This document shows positions 31,105-39,368 of a stretch of 64,000 nt of DNA, one piece after another (positions within the stretch are counted from its first letter, which is position 1; the number at the start of each line of letters is the position of its first letter). This DNA is from Synechococcus sp. UW69. Lineage in GTDB: Bacteria; Cyanobacteriota; Cyanobacteriia; PCC-6307; Cyanobiaceae. The notes under the pieces were generated by a model. The model was not told the DNA's origin. It saw only the letters and a list, made by a program, of their open reading frames with translations, and did no database searches. The stretch spans positions 1 to 64,000 of the forward strand of contig NZ_UCNW01000002.1 in assembly GCF_900474185.1 (NCBI RefSeq), in the 5' to 3' direction. Made by a program: the position numbers and the translations under genes.

Positions 31105-31251
31105 TTAAAAGTTTTGCCAGCTGCTGGTGAGCCACTGGGGAGCCAGGCTCCACCAGATGGCGGTCGCCACGAAGATGGCGGCCAGGCCGATCAGGCTGGT
31201 GATCAGTTCCTCTTGCCTGCTGTCGGAGCCAAGTTTCTTGGTTTTGCCCAT
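31105..31251 (-). CDS. Small single-pass membrane protein (48 aa)
   Basis: A basic start (MGKTKKLGSDSRQEEL) precedes one membrane helix (ITSLIGLAAIFVATAIWW) and a short tail. Positive-inside rule places the N-terminus in the cytoplasm. Divergent from SelO. No family recognised. Confidence 0.6.
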   Translation of the reverse strand: MGKTKKLGSDSRQEELITSLIGLAAIFVATAIWWSLAPQWLTSSWQNF

Positions 31252-31371
31252 CGTTCCCTCGTTTGCTTCCCGTGTTTGCTCCCCTCGGTGTAAGGCCTCT
31301 GCTCACAGTTGGCCATCGGTCAAAACACCCGGACCCAGTCCTGGCGATGATGATGTCAGCTTCAAGGCCCG

Positions 31372-33045
31372 ATGAGCACCGCCACGTTTGCTGAGTTCGC
31401 CGAGCGGGCCGACTATTCCCTGCTGGATAACCTCACGCCTGATCCGGAGGCGACAGCGGATGGGGAGGACCACCGACCACGTCAGGTGCTCTCCGGCCAC
31501 TACGTGCCGGTGACCCCCACCCCGATTCCTGAGCCCGAATACTTAGCGCACAGCCGATCCTTGTTCGGCGAGCTTGGTCTCAGTGATGACCTGGCCCAGG
31601 ACGTTCAGTTCCGCCGGATGTTCTCAGGCGATCTCCGTGTGGCCACCGGTCCAATGCGGCCTTGGGGCTGGGCCACCGGCTATGCCCTGTCGATCTACGG
31701 CACGGAATACACCCAGCAGTGCCCCTTTGGAAATGGCAATGGCTACGGCGATGGCCGAGCCATGTCGGTGTTTGAGGGGGTGTTTGAAGGCCGCCGCTGG
31801 GAGATGCAGCTCAAAGGGGGTGGTCCGACGCCCTATTGCCGTGGTGCTGATGGTCGAGCGGTGCTCCGCTCCAGTGTTCGTGAGTTTCTGGCGCAGGAGT
31901 TCATGCACGCCCTTGGTGTGCCCACCTCCCGTTCGTTGACTCTCTACGTCTCCCATGCCGAGACGGTTCGTCGCCCCTGGTATTCCGAGAACTCACGCTC
32001 CATGGACCCGGACGTGATGGTCGACAACCCCGCGGCCATCAGCACCCGGGTGGCGGCATCGTTTCTGCGGGTGGGTCAGCTGGAGTTGTTCGCCCGCCGT
32101 GCCCGCAGTGATGCCCATCCCAAGGCGCACCAGGAGCTGCATCTGATCGTGGCGCACCTGATCGAACGCAATTACCGCCAGGAGATCGATCCCCGCCTGC
32201 CCTTCTGCGATCAGGTTGTGCTGTTGGCCCAGTTGTTCCGTGATCGCCTCACGGCCTTGGTCGCCAACTGGATCCGCGTTGGCTACTGCCAGGGCAACTT
32301 CAACAGCGACAACTGCGCCGCCGGTGGCTTCACCCTCGATTACGGGCCATTCGGATTCTGTGAGCTGTTCGATCCGCGCTTTCAGCCCTGGACCGGTGGC
32401 GGAGCTCATTTCTGCTTTTTCAACCAGCCGGTTGCCGCTGAGGCCAACTACCGCATGTTCTGGAAATCCCTGCGCACGCTGATGGAGGGTCAGGCGGAGG
32501 CCCAGGCCCAACTCGATCAGTTGCTGGAGGGTTTCCCTGTTGCCATGCAGGACGCCATGCAACGGATGTGGAGCAGCAAACTCGGCTTGTCCGGCACCGC
32601 TGAAACACTGGTGCAGGAGTTGCTGCAGCTCCTGGTGGAGTCGAGCGCCGATTATTCGATGTTCTTCCGCCGCTTGTCGGATCTGCCCGATCAGATCGAT
32701 CCGCTGCGGGACTGTTTCTATCTGCCCCTCTCGGCGACCCTCGAATCCCAGTGGCAGGACTGGTTGCAACGCTGGCGTGCCCAGTGGCCCCATGGCGTCG
32801 ATCCGGCCCTGATCTCCGCGGGCATGCGGCGGGTCAATCCGGCGATCACCTGGCGTGAGTGGCTGATCGCTCCGGCTTACCAGCAGGCAGCCGAAGGCAA
32901 CACCTCTCTGATGGCTGAACTGCAGCAGCTGTTCAGTGCCCCCTACGACACCCCTTCCCCCGACCTGGCGGCCCGCTACGACCGCTTGAAGCCCCGGGAG
33001 TTCTTCAGTGCTGGAGGGGTGTCCCACTACAGCTGTTCGTCTTGA
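31372..33045 (+). CDS. selO: SelO/YdiU-family protein AMPylase (UPF0061)
   Basis: SelO is a pseudokinase that transfers AMP from ATP to protein Ser, Thr or Tyr residues and takes part in the oxidative stress response. The 557-residue protein shows LKGGGPTPYCRGADGRAVLR (nucleotide-binding lysine and loop), GNFNSDN (catalytic loop) and LDYGPFGF (metal-binding DxG equivalent). The C-terminus ends SCSS, with Cys in place of selenocysteine. Length is normal. Its stop overlaps the TTG of the next gene by four bases. Confidence 0.93.
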   Translation: MSTATFAEFAERADYSLLDNLTPDPEATADGEDHRPRQVLSGHYVPVTPTPIPEPEYLAHSRSLFGELGLSDDLAQDVQFRRMFSGDLRVATGPMRPWGWATGYALSIYGTEYTQQCPFGNGNGYGDGRAMSVFEGVFEGRRWEMQLKGGGPTPYCRGADGRAVLRSSVREFLAQEFMHALGVPTSRSLTLYVSHAETVRRPWYSENSRSMDPDVMVDNPAAISTRVAASFLRVGQLELFARRARSDAHPKAHQELHLIVAHLIERNYRQEIDPRLPFCDQVVLLAQLFRDRLTALVANWIRVGYCQGNFNSDNCAAGGFTLDYGPFGFCELFDPRFQPWTGGGAHFCFFNQPVAAEANYRMFWKSLRTLMEGQAEAQAQLDQLLEGFPVAMQDAMQRMWSSKLGLSGTAETLVQELLQLLVESSADYSMFFRRLSDLPDQIDPLRDCFYLPLSATLESQWQDWLQRWRAQWPHGVDPALISAGMRRVNPAITWREWLIAPAYQQAAEGNTSLMAELQQLFSAPYDTPSPDLAARYDRLKPREFFSAGGVSHYSCSS

Positions 33046-33569
33046 CCGCTGACGACGTTCTGCACTTCTGGTTCCAGCAGTGCCGTCCCTGGCAGTGGTT
33101 TCGTCGCCGCGACAGCTTCGATGCCCTCGTGTCGGATCGTTTCGGTGCTTTGGTTGAGCGTGCCCTTGCCGGTGATCTTCAGGAGTGGGCCGATCGGCCC
33201 TCCAGTGCTCTGGCTTTGGTGTTGTTGCTGGATCAATTCAGCCGTCAGATCTGGCGCGGGGAGGCCAAGGCCTTTTCAGGAGATCAACAGGCGTTGGCTG
33301 TTGCCCTGATGGGCCTCCAACAAGGATGGGTTGCGGCTGAACCGCAGCGACCGCGACGTCAGTTTTGGCTGATGCCTTTGCTGCACAGCGAAGAGGAAGG
33401 CGTGGTGGCGAAGGCCATTCCCTTGCTGGAGCAATGGGCGGATGCCGCCACAGCCGATGTGGCCCGCCGCAATTTGATGCAGCTGCATCGTTTCAGTCGT
33501 TATCCCCAGCGCAATGCTGCCCTCGGACGCAACAGTTCACGGGCAGAAGTCTTGTTTCTGGAAGGATGA
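33042..33569 (+). CDS. DUF924 family protein (175 aa)
   Basis: The pattern VLHFWFQQCRPWQWFRRRDSF followed by LALVLLLDQFSRQIWRG matches DUF924, a soluble all-helical family with tetratricopeptide-like fold. The TTG start overlaps the SelO stop, so the two are translationally coupled. Function unknown; the link to SelO suggests a stress-related role. Confidence 0.82.
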   Translation: MTADDVLHFWFQQCRPWQWFRRRDSFDALVSDRFGALVERALAGDLQEWADRPSSALALVLLLDQFSRQIWRGEAKAFSGDQQALAVALMGLQQGWVAAEPQRPRRQFWLMPLLHSEEEGVVAKAIPLLEQWADAATADVARRNLMQLHRFSRYPQRNAALGRNSSRAEVLFLEG

Positions 33570-33816
33570 TCCCGTTGCGCGTGTGTCTCGCTCTATCTCC
33601 GCAATCGGTTCTCAGCAAGCGATGGTCTCAACGTAAAAGGTATCTCGTTAAAGCTCGGTTTTTCAGGAATTTATTGCAGTTTCATACGCTAGATCAAGGA
33701 GTCCAATCTTGATCCAGTCTCCCGATGGCCAAAATGACAAAGGAGTTGAGGTGAATGCAAACCAACGCAATTATTTCTCCTCCTGATGACAGCTCAGCTT
33801 TGTTGTAGAGCTCTGC

Positions 33817-33987
33817 TTACTTCTGTTCCCCTTCATCAGCCATCAATCGAAGCGCCGCATTCATGACGGCAACTTTTACCTCCCGTCGCTCCAATCCTTG
33901 ACGTTCGAAGTGACGGACGATGCGCGACAGGTCCCACCAGACAGCGACTTCGACTTCATCCATTTCATTGGCGACGTGGAGAGCCAT
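33817..33987 (-). CDS. Hypothetical small protein (56 aa)
   Basis: Starts MALHVANEMDEVEVAVWWDL, acidic first half then arginine-rich helix. ATG start. A 250-base stretch between it and DUF924 contains no other convincing gene. Function unknown. Confidence 0.6.
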   Translation of the reverse strand: MALHVANEMDEVEVAVWWDLSRIVRHFERQGLERREVKVAVMNAALRLMADEGEQK

Positions 33988-34095
33988 GACTGCGCTAAGA
34001 CCTATTTCAGCTGTAGCCCGCTGCCAGCTGTTCGCGAAGCTCCTCCTGAATGACTGCTGAATTCAGTTGCGATTTAGCGTTGATGGCTGCATTCC

Positions 34096-34446
34096 GTGGC
34101 TACGAATCAGTTGGATGCACCCTTCACCTTGCAGCACTATCTGATTGTCTGGACGTTCCCGACTGTGGAGGGGGCTTGGGAGTCATCTCCAGGCTTTGCT
34201 GAGTACATCAATGCTGGAGCCCCTGGAGATGTCTTTGATGGCTTCGCACTCAAATATCGCGTCTGCGAGCCGATCAGCGGTAGTGGGGTGGCAATTGCCG
34301 TTGCCAGTGATATCGGCAAGGTCTGGGCGCACCTCGGCCCTTGGATCAAGGATTTCGGTATTCAGTTCGATGTCACCGCCGTGGTTTCGGATGCCGAATT
34401 TGCTGCCATGTGGCCGATGGTGGAAGCTGCAGCATCCGTCGACTGA
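34096..34446 (+). CDS. DUF3303-like small protein (116 aa)
   Basis: A soluble alpha/beta protein with HYLIVWTFPTVEGAWE at the start and GSGVAIAVASDIGKVWAHL later, resembling ferredoxin-like dimeric barrels of the DUF3303 type. GTG start. Lies 30 bases before the glycosyltransferase gene, possibly co-transcribed. Function unknown. Confidence 0.65.
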   Translation: MATNQLDAPFTLQHYLIVWTFPTVEGAWESSPGFAEYINAGAPGDVFDGFALKYRVCEPISGSGVAIAVASDIGKVWAHLGPWIKDFGIQFDVTAVVSDAEFAAMWPMVEAAASVD

Positions 34447-34476
34447 GACGGCTCTCCTTCACACCGTTGTCTGGCC

Positions 34477-35670
34477 GTGACGCTCGCCTTGCTTGAGCCT
34501 GTGCTGCTCCTCGTTACGGCCACAGCAGCTTCAGCGGGATTGTTGATCCTTCAGTTGGGTCTGCGACGGGTGTTTGCTGTCGCACCGCGATTAAAGCCGG
34601 CCCAGGAGGCTCCCGCCCCAGACACGTCTCTGACGGTGGTCATCCCCGCCTTCAACGAAGCCCACAACATCGCTGACTGCCTGGGCAGCGTGCTGGCCAG
34701 TGCGCCCCCTTGCCGGGATTGGTCGGTGGTGGTGGTGGACGACGAGTCAACAGATGCGACCGTCGAGAACGCCATCCGGGCCGGTTCCACCGCTTCACGG
34801 TTCCGCCTGATCAAGGCGGGCCCCCGACCTGCCGACGAGCGCTGGGTCGGCAAGAACTGGGCCTGCAGCAGGGCCGTCGAGCAGGTCTCCAGCGATTGGC
34901 TCTTGTTTATTGATGCAGACGTTCGACTGAAGCCGGATGCTCTTCAGCGGTCCCTGGCGCAAGCTGTTGATGAGCATGCCGATCTGCTGAGCCTGGCCCC
35001 TCGACTGAGCTGCGGATGCCTGGCGGAGTGGATGGTGCAGCCGATCATGGCCAGCCTGCTGGGCCTTGGCTTCCCCATCCTTGAAACCAACGATCCGCAA
35101 TCGCCGGTGGCGTTTGCGGCAGGTCCGTTCATGTTGTTTAAGGCATCCACCTACGAGTGCATCGGCGGTCACCGGGCTCTCGCGGGCGAAGTGGTGGAGG
35201 ATCTCGCCCTCGCCCGGGCCATCAAGGCCGGCGGCTATCGACTTAGCTATTTGCTGGGTCTTGATGCGCTCGACCTTCGGATGTATGCCGACCTCGCTGC
35301 CCTCTGGGAGGGGTGGACCAAGAATTGGTTCATCGGGTTGGACAGGGATCCAGGCAAAGCCATCGGTGCCGCCTTGGTGGTGGTCCTGATGTTCACAGCC
35401 CCGTGGCTGTTGTTGCCGACATCGCTTGTTCTGCTTTGGCTTCAGCCCGTGCTGTCGGTCGCTTGGTTGTGGCTCATGGCTTTGGCGGGTCTAGCCATCG
35501 TTCAGCAGCTGCTGCTGCGGCTCTGGACGCGCAGCACCTTTGATGTGCCCATCAGGTACTGGTACCTGATGGGTGTGGGTGGTTTGCTGGTGGGTGCGAT
35601 CGGTCCTGTTTCGATCTGGCGCACACGCACGGGTCGTGGCTGGACCTGGAAAGGACGCGCTCTCGGTTAA
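34477..35670 (+). CDS. Membrane-bound family 2 glycosyltransferase
   Basis: The 397-residue protein has an N-terminal membrane helix, a GT-A domain (VVIPAFNEAHNIADCL near 55; VVVVDDESTDATVE near 85; LLFIDADVRL as the metal-binding DxD-type motif), a WVGKNWACS segment, and three or four C-terminal helices. The type resembles carotenoid or lipid glycosyltransferases such as CruC. It uses a nucleotide sugar to glycosylate a membrane acceptor. GTG start. Acceptor unknown. Confidence 0.8.
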   Translation: MTLALLEPVLLLVTATAASAGLLILQLGLRRVFAVAPRLKPAQEAPAPDTSLTVVIPAFNEAHNIADCLGSVLASAPPCRDWSVVVVDDESTDATVENAIRAGSTASRFRLIKAGPRPADERWVGKNWACSRAVEQVSSDWLLFIDADVRLKPDALQRSLAQAVDEHADLLSLAPRLSCGCLAEWMVQPIMASLLGLGFPILETNDPQSPVAFAAGPFMLFKASTYECIGGHRALAGEVVEDLALARAIKAGGYRLSYLLGLDALDLRMYADLAALWEGWTKNWFIGLDRDPGKAIGAALVVVLMFTAPWLLLPTSLVLLWLQPVLSVAWLWLMALAGLAIVQQLLLRLWTRSTFDVPIRYWYLMGVGGLLVGAIGPVSIWRTRTGRGWTWKGRALG

Positions 35671-35693
35671 GGGAGTTTGGTCCGATCAGACCA

Positions 35694-35867
35694 TCACGAG
35701 TGGCGAGCCTGTTTCCGTGCATCTTCAGCCCGACGCCGCAGCGCTGCATGCCGGAATGCCGTTTCCAGCTTGGTCAATCTGGGCTGTTTGTCTTTTAAAG
35801 CAGCCTCTCCGCGTGCCTTGGCTGCGTTGATGAAATCGTCTGATTTTGTGCCGCTGAGTCCAGTCAT
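35694..35867 (-). CDS. Hypothetical basic small protein (57 aa)
   Basis: Starts MTGLSGTKSDDFINAAKARG; lysine/arginine-rich and helical. ATG start; convergent with the glycosyltransferase gene. Function unknown. Confidence 0.55.
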   Translation of the reverse strand: MTGLSGTKSDDFINAAKARGEAALKDKQPRLTKLETAFRHAALRRRAEDARKQARHS

Positions 35868-35935
35868 CTCAAGGCCCTAACTGCCTTAAGCCTGCTTTCG
35901 TTAAGGCTCAACTTGGCTCGAATAAAAGGCCTTCT

Positions 35936-36058
35936 ATGGAATTCACGCTCGAACGATGCTTTCTGGTCTCTCTGGACCACGCCATTGCGCTGACCCATCC
36001 AGAGCGCCTTTTGGGCCCCGCTGAGCCGATGCTGTTCGATGTGAAAAAGGAACGTTGA
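35936..36058 (+). CDS. Hypothetical small protein (40 aa)
   Basis: Starts MEFTLERCFLVSLDHAIALT and ends FDVKKER. It precedes the RNA-binding protein gene by 53 bases and could form one transcript with it. Function unknown. Confidence 0.5.
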   Translation: MEFTLERCFLVSLDHAIALTHPERLLGPAEPMLFDVKKER

Positions 36059-36111
36059 ACGGCTTCGGTTCGCTGTGTGCGAAGGTAATCAGTGTTGAGC
36101 CAGTCTTTTTT

Positions 36112-36357
36112 TTGACGATCTTTATTGGAAATCTCTCCTGGGACGCTGAGCGGGAGGATTTGGTACACCTGTTCGGCCAGTACGGCGAAGTGAGCAAATG
36201 CTCCTTACCGCTGGACCGGGAGACAGGCCGCAAGCGTGGTTTCGCTTTTGTGGATCTCAGCAATGAAGCCGATGAGCAATCGGCGATTGATGATCTTCAG
36301 AACGTCGAGTGGATGGGGCGTGCCATCTCGGTTCGTAAGGCCGAACCTCGCCGCTGA
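36112..36357 (+). CDS. RRM-type RNA-binding protein (Rbp family)
   Basis: The 81-residue protein is a single RNA recognition motif: RNP2 is IFIGNL near residue 4 and RNP1 is KRGFAFVDL near 42. Cyanobacterial Rbp proteins bind RNA, respond to cold and may help localise thylakoid mRNAs. There is no glycine-rich tail. The likely start is the TTG at 36112, which gives the family-typical N-terminus. A strong hairpin follows. Confidence 0.9.
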   Translation: MTIFIGNLSWDAEREDLVHLFGQYGEVSKCSLPLDRETGRKRGFAFVDLSNEADEQSAIDDLQNVEWMGRAISVRKAEPRR

Positions 36358-36377
36358 TCCTCGGGATCAATCAACGG

Positions 36378-36411
36378 GTGGTGGGGCGGTGATTGATCAC
36401 CGCCCCACCAC
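36378..36411 (+). terminator. Perfect 15-bp hairpin after the RRM gene
   Basis: GTGGTGGGGCGGTGA pairs perfectly with its complement around a TTGA loop, followed by TCTTTC. It is a strong terminator or 3' stabiliser, although the T run is short. Confidence 0.75.
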
Positions 36412-36453
36412 TCTTTCGTTCGCCAAGGCGTTCTTTTGATGGGATTGCTTGGC

Positions 36454-36711
36454 TCAACTTCCGAAGCCTCGCTCGGTCGATGAGGGTGATCCCTCCTTTT
36501 GTGCTGCGCCTGTGTTGATCTGTTGGTTTTGAGAGGCCTGGTTGAACCGGCTATCGATCCAACGCGAGAGCACATAAATCCCAATGAACATGGGAATATA
36601 GATCTGGTAGGCACTCTGCTGCTCAAGCTGCAGCTGATTGACGACGGTGACGGCGGCTGTGCTGAGCACGAGATAAATCCCGACGCGGCGAAGTAGGGGG
36701 GACTTGAACAA
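36454..36711 (-). CDS. Small membrane protein with two helices (85 aa)
   Basis: TTG start. Two membrane helices (about 12-26 and 38-50; IYIPMFIGIYVLSRWID) are followed by a polar tail rich in Gln, Asn and Ser. Convergent with the RRM gene. No family recognised. Confidence 0.65.
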   Translation of the reverse strand: MFKSPLLRRVGIYLVLSTAAVTVVNQLQLEQQSAYQIYIPMFIGIYVLSRWIDSRFNQASQNQQINTGAAQKEGSPSSTERGFGS

Positions 36712-36756
36712 CGATTTGGAAAGCCGGGGTCTTCATCATGCTCACTCCGTTGAAAT

Positions 36757-36770
36757 CCCTCAGCTGGGGG
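36757..36770 (+). promoter_or_regulatory. CCCTCA-NN-TGGGGG palindromic element
   Basis: One-mismatch copy of the element seen at 21408 and 21442. It ends exactly 53 bases before the ATG at 36823, the same distance as at 21508, and shares the flank GGGATGTG. Confidence 0.6.
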
Positions 36771-36822
36771 ATGTGCCAAACGAGCTCTGGCACCTGAATG
36801 GAGAGGCCATGCAACGAATCCG

Positions 36823-36993
36823 ATGCCACCCGCCTATGACCTGATCATTGAGCGTGGAGGCTCGATTCTGGTGGAGACCATTGAGGCTTGCAATGAGGAT
36901 GCTGCCTGGCGCGTTGGTCTGATGTTGCACATTGATTCCCTCATGGCCGTGGTCTGTCGGAACGAAGACGATGCACAATCAACGCAGGCTTAA
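36823..36993 (+). CDS. Hypothetical small protein, MPPxYDLI family (56 aa)
   Basis: Starts MPPAYDLIIERGGSILVETI and contains EDAAWRVGLML. Clear paralogue of 21508-21681. Preceded by the shared palindrome. It is followed by a secreted small-protein gene 27 bases later. Function unknown. Confidence 0.72.
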   Translation: MPPAYDLIIERGGSILVETIEACNEDAAWRVGLMLHIDSLMAVVCRNEDDAQSTQA

Positions 36994-37020
36994 GATTCTC
37001 GTAAGAGTTGGACCAGTGCT

Positions 37021-37188
37021 GTGATCGTTTTGATCGCCTCAGGTTTGTTCCTCATGTTTCCATCGATCCCCGGGGCAGATCTCTCACTGTTCCGTCAGCT
37101 GAACAGTGAGCTCGGAGCCCTCTGTCAGGAACCCCCCGTTCAGGCGCTCAGGGTTTGTCGCCTGCACTCGAGGTTGGTGAACCGTTAA
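37021..37188 (+). CDS. Hypothetical secreted small protein (55 aa)
   Basis: GTG start; a hydrophobic N-terminus (MIVLIASGLFLMFPSIPGAD) fits a signal peptide. The mature part has two cysteines (ALCQEPPVQALRVCRLHSR) that may form a disulfide. Function unknown. Confidence 0.6.
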   Translation: MIVLIASGLFLMFPSIPGADLSLFRQLNSELGALCQEPPVQALRVCRLHSRLVNR

Positions 37189-37214
37189 TCGGGCGGGGCT
37201 AGCGCTCTGATCGT

Positions 37215-37751
37215 TTAGCGATCGTCTTGCACCACGCCACAGGCAACCCGTGCTCCACCTCCGCCGAGGGGTGGTTCGTCTCTGTAGGTGTCGCCACCAG
37301 CGTGAACAATCAGTGCCTTGCCCCGGAGATCGGCTGTGCTGAGCCGTGGTGCAACAACGCTCGTGTTTGTGTTGCCGTCGTCATCCACGATCAACTTGCT
37401 CAGGTCGCCTCGGTGGCCGTTGCCGAAGGGGCCGAGGTGCTGGCCTGATCCGTCAGGATCCCAATGCCCACCCGCGGCAAGGCCGGCAACTGCGGTGCCA
37501 TTCTCTGTTTCGCCTGCATCACAGCTGCCAACGCTGTGGAGGTGAAAGCCATGCTCCCCTGGTGTCAGCCCCGACAGATCGGGATAGATCACCAGGCCTT
37601 GATCGGTGTCCTGCGCTGTGATGCTGCCGATGGATTCGCCAGTGCCGTTGCCATCAATGCTTTGCAGTGTCACCTCCAAGGCTCCGCACCAGCCGGGTGT
37701 GATGGTGATCAGGCTGATGAGTACAAGGAGCTGAGCGAGCAGGCGACGCAT
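37215..37751 (-). CDS. sodC: Cu/Zn superoxide dismutase
   Basis: The 178-residue enzyme converts superoxide to hydrogen peroxide and oxygen in the periplasm. A signal peptide (about 1-23) is followed by metal ligands in HGFHLHSVGSCDAG, GGHWDP, GNGHRGD and LIVHAGGD, covering the copper and zinc histidines and the disulfide cysteines (SC...VAC). ATG at 37751 starts the signal peptide. Length fits bacterial SodC. Confidence 0.95.
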   Translation of the reverse strand: MRRLLAQLLVLISLITITPGWCGALEVTLQSIDGNGTGESIGSITAQDTDQGLVIYPDLSGLTPGEHGFHLHSVGSCDAGETENGTAVAGLAAGGHWDPDGSGQHLGPFGNGHRGDLSKLIVDDDGNTNTSVVAPRLSTADLRGKALIVHAGGDTYRDEPPLGGGGARVACGVVQDDR

Positions 37752-37836
37752 CACAGAACAGCATGTTCTTGAATTGTGCACCCCAGTCGGTGCCTTCTGC
37801 GGCGAAGATGGTGCATCGTTCGGTTGATGCTTGGTA

Positions 37837-38073
37837 ATGCGGTGGGAATACACCCAGTTGCGCTTCGTACCCCGTGGTAAGACATGGACCGGCGAAATTG
37901 AGGAGCTCTGGCTGGATGATCGCCAGCTGATTTCTAGAAACCATCCGCAGCGTGATGTCAGTCTGGTGGGATTGATGAATGAGTTGGGTGAGCAGGGTTG
38001 GGAGCTTGTGACCTATGCCCAACCCTTCACCGGATACCACGGTGGTTGCTACACCTTTAAGCGTCAGAAGTAA
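37837..38073 (+). CDS. DUF4177-like small protein (78 aa)
   Basis: The motif MRWEYTQLRFVPRG plus LMNELGEQGWELVTYAQP matches the small DUF4177-type fold. Soluble alpha/beta. ATG chosen over a TTG two codons earlier. Divergent from sodC with about 85 bases between starts. Function unknown. Confidence 0.7.
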   Translation: MRWEYTQLRFVPRGKTWTGEIEELWLDDRQLISRNHPQRDVSLVGLMNELGEQGWELVTYAQPFTGYHGGCYTFKRQK

Positions 38074-38082
38074 CCAGATCGT

Positions 38083-38205
38083 TCAGAGCACGCTGGCATT
38101 GATGTGTTGAGCCATTCCCATAAAACCAATGACGAGAAGGGCGACAGCAATTGTTGACACCAGGGATGCAACGCCGATTTGTCTTTGATGATTCAAGGTT
38201 CTCAT
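38083..38205 (-). CDS. Small membrane protein (40 aa), coupled to upstream gene
   Basis: Starts MRTLNHQRQIGVASLVSTIA; one membrane helix. The ATG overlaps the stop of 38202-38390 by four bases (ATGA), supporting coupled translation. Function unknown. Confidence 0.55.
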   Translation of the reverse strand: MRTLNHQRQIGVASLVSTIAVALLVIGFMGMAQHINASVL

Positions 38206-38390
38206 GACTCATCCTCACTTTTTAGATGTACAAGAATGCATTGTTCGTAGCAGCTGCCATCGTCAAGATTGCAGAGGGTTAGGCATTCAAAATAGGCATT
38301 GACTTGAGATTCAGTTACACAGGCTTGAGCTGCATTTGGTGATTCAAGAGTTCTACTTAGCATGTCTTTCATCGGTTCGCTAGGCGACAC
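38202..38390 (-). CDS. Hypothetical cysteine-rich small protein (62 aa)
   Basis: Contains ACVTESQVNAYFECLTLCNL and GSCYEQCILVHL with five cysteines, suggesting metal binding or disulfides. GTG start at 38390, or ATG at 38372. AT-rich compared with neighbours. Coupled to the 40-residue membrane protein gene that follows. Confidence 0.55.
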   Translation of the reverse strand: MSPSEPMKDMLSRTLESPNAAQACVTESQVNAYFECLTLCNLDDGSCYEQCILVHLKSEDES

Positions 38391-38538
38391 TATGCTGGTT
38401 TTTCTCTTAAGGCAATTATTTTATTTCGGCGGGTAAATACCTAGATAAGATTACCTATAACCATGTTGATGGATTTGTTGGCACGCCTTGAATCCAAAGT
38501 CGATGTGATTGCCAGTCCAGCCTGTTTAAGGTGATTGG

Positions 38539-38892
38539 ATGAACAACCGGAATCCCACTGAGCGGCTTGAGGACGAGCTTGATCGTGCCAAGGCTCTTGG
38601 GCGGTGGCTCAGTGAAGATGAGCAGGCTGAGCTTGATCGTGCCGCTGACGCCGTGGCCACGCGAGTGGAAACAAGGAAACGGCGTGATCGAAAGCTGGTG
38701 ATTTTGACGGGCGTCTGTCTGTTGATTCCGCCGCTCTGGCCTTTGGCTTTGGGGCTGACCTTGTTTCTTCTTTATCCAGACACCATGGCCAGGATCGGAC
38801 TGGCCGCTGGTATCGCTTTCCTGGTCGGCGGACTGTTGCTGGCTGGCGTGCTGGGTTTAGCCATGGTCTGGCTGGTTCAATTGTTGTTCTGA
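38539..38892 (+). CDS. Hypothetical membrane protein (117 aa)
   Basis: A charged helical N-terminus (about 1-50) precedes two or three membrane helices (VILTGVCLLIPPLWPLALG and later). Probably plasma-membrane. Its stop abuts the stop of the convergent YccF gene. No family recognised. Confidence 0.65.
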   Translation: MNNRNPTERLEDELDRAKALGRWLSEDEQAELDRAADAVATRVETRKRRDRKLVILTGVCLLIPPLWPLALGLTLFLLYPDTMARIGLAAGIAFLVGGLLLAGVLGLAMVWLVQLLF

Positions 38893-39294
38893 TCAGTCCA
38901 AGCCCTTGGATTTCACAACTGTCATGCCGACGGGGGCCAGAGCAATCAACGCCAGTTTGATGTGCTGAATGCCGAAGGGAATGCCGATGATCGTGACAAA
39001 GCAGGCCAATGCACTGCTGAGGTGACCCAGGGCCAACCACCACCCAGCCACAAGGAACCAAATCACGTTTCCGATCAGGCCGAGGGGCCCCGTTCCCAGG
39101 TCGTCTCTACCCCTGAGATCACGGCGGTTGACCGCTTCTGAACCGAAGGGCCACAGAGAGAAAAGCCCCATCACCCAGCACGACCGTGCCCACGGCAGCC
39201 CCACGATGGTGATGGCGCAGATCAATGCTGCAACCCACCAGGCCAGAGCCATGGGTAGGCCGCCGAGAACAACCCAGAGAAGGTTGAGGGCCAT
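38893..39294 (-). CDS. YccF domain membrane protein
   Basis: Two repeats of the YccF type (DUF307) are visible: LNLLWVVLGGLPMALAWWV then IVGLPWARSCWVMG, and later IGNVIWFLVAGWWLALGHL with IIGIPFGIQHIKLA. About 133 residues, four helices. YccF proteins are inner-membrane proteins of unknown function. ATG at 39294 chosen. Confidence 0.88.
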   Translation of the reverse strand: MALNLLWVVLGGLPMALAWWVAALICAITIVGLPWARSCWVMGLFSLWPFGSEAVNRRDLRGRDDLGTGPLGLIGNVIWFLVAGWWLALGHLSSALACFVTIIGIPFGIQHIKLALIALAPVGMTVVKSKGLD

Positions 39295-39368
39295 AGAAAT
39301 CATGTCTCCATTGTCACGGCAAAGCTGATCTCCGTTCGTTAAATTCTGTAAAAGGTGTTTGACCAGGC

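Noticed and set aside
33753-33806. 17-codon frame starting MQTNAIISPPDD after GAGGTGA
   Set aside because: Too short and without a downstream gene on the same strand that it could lead.
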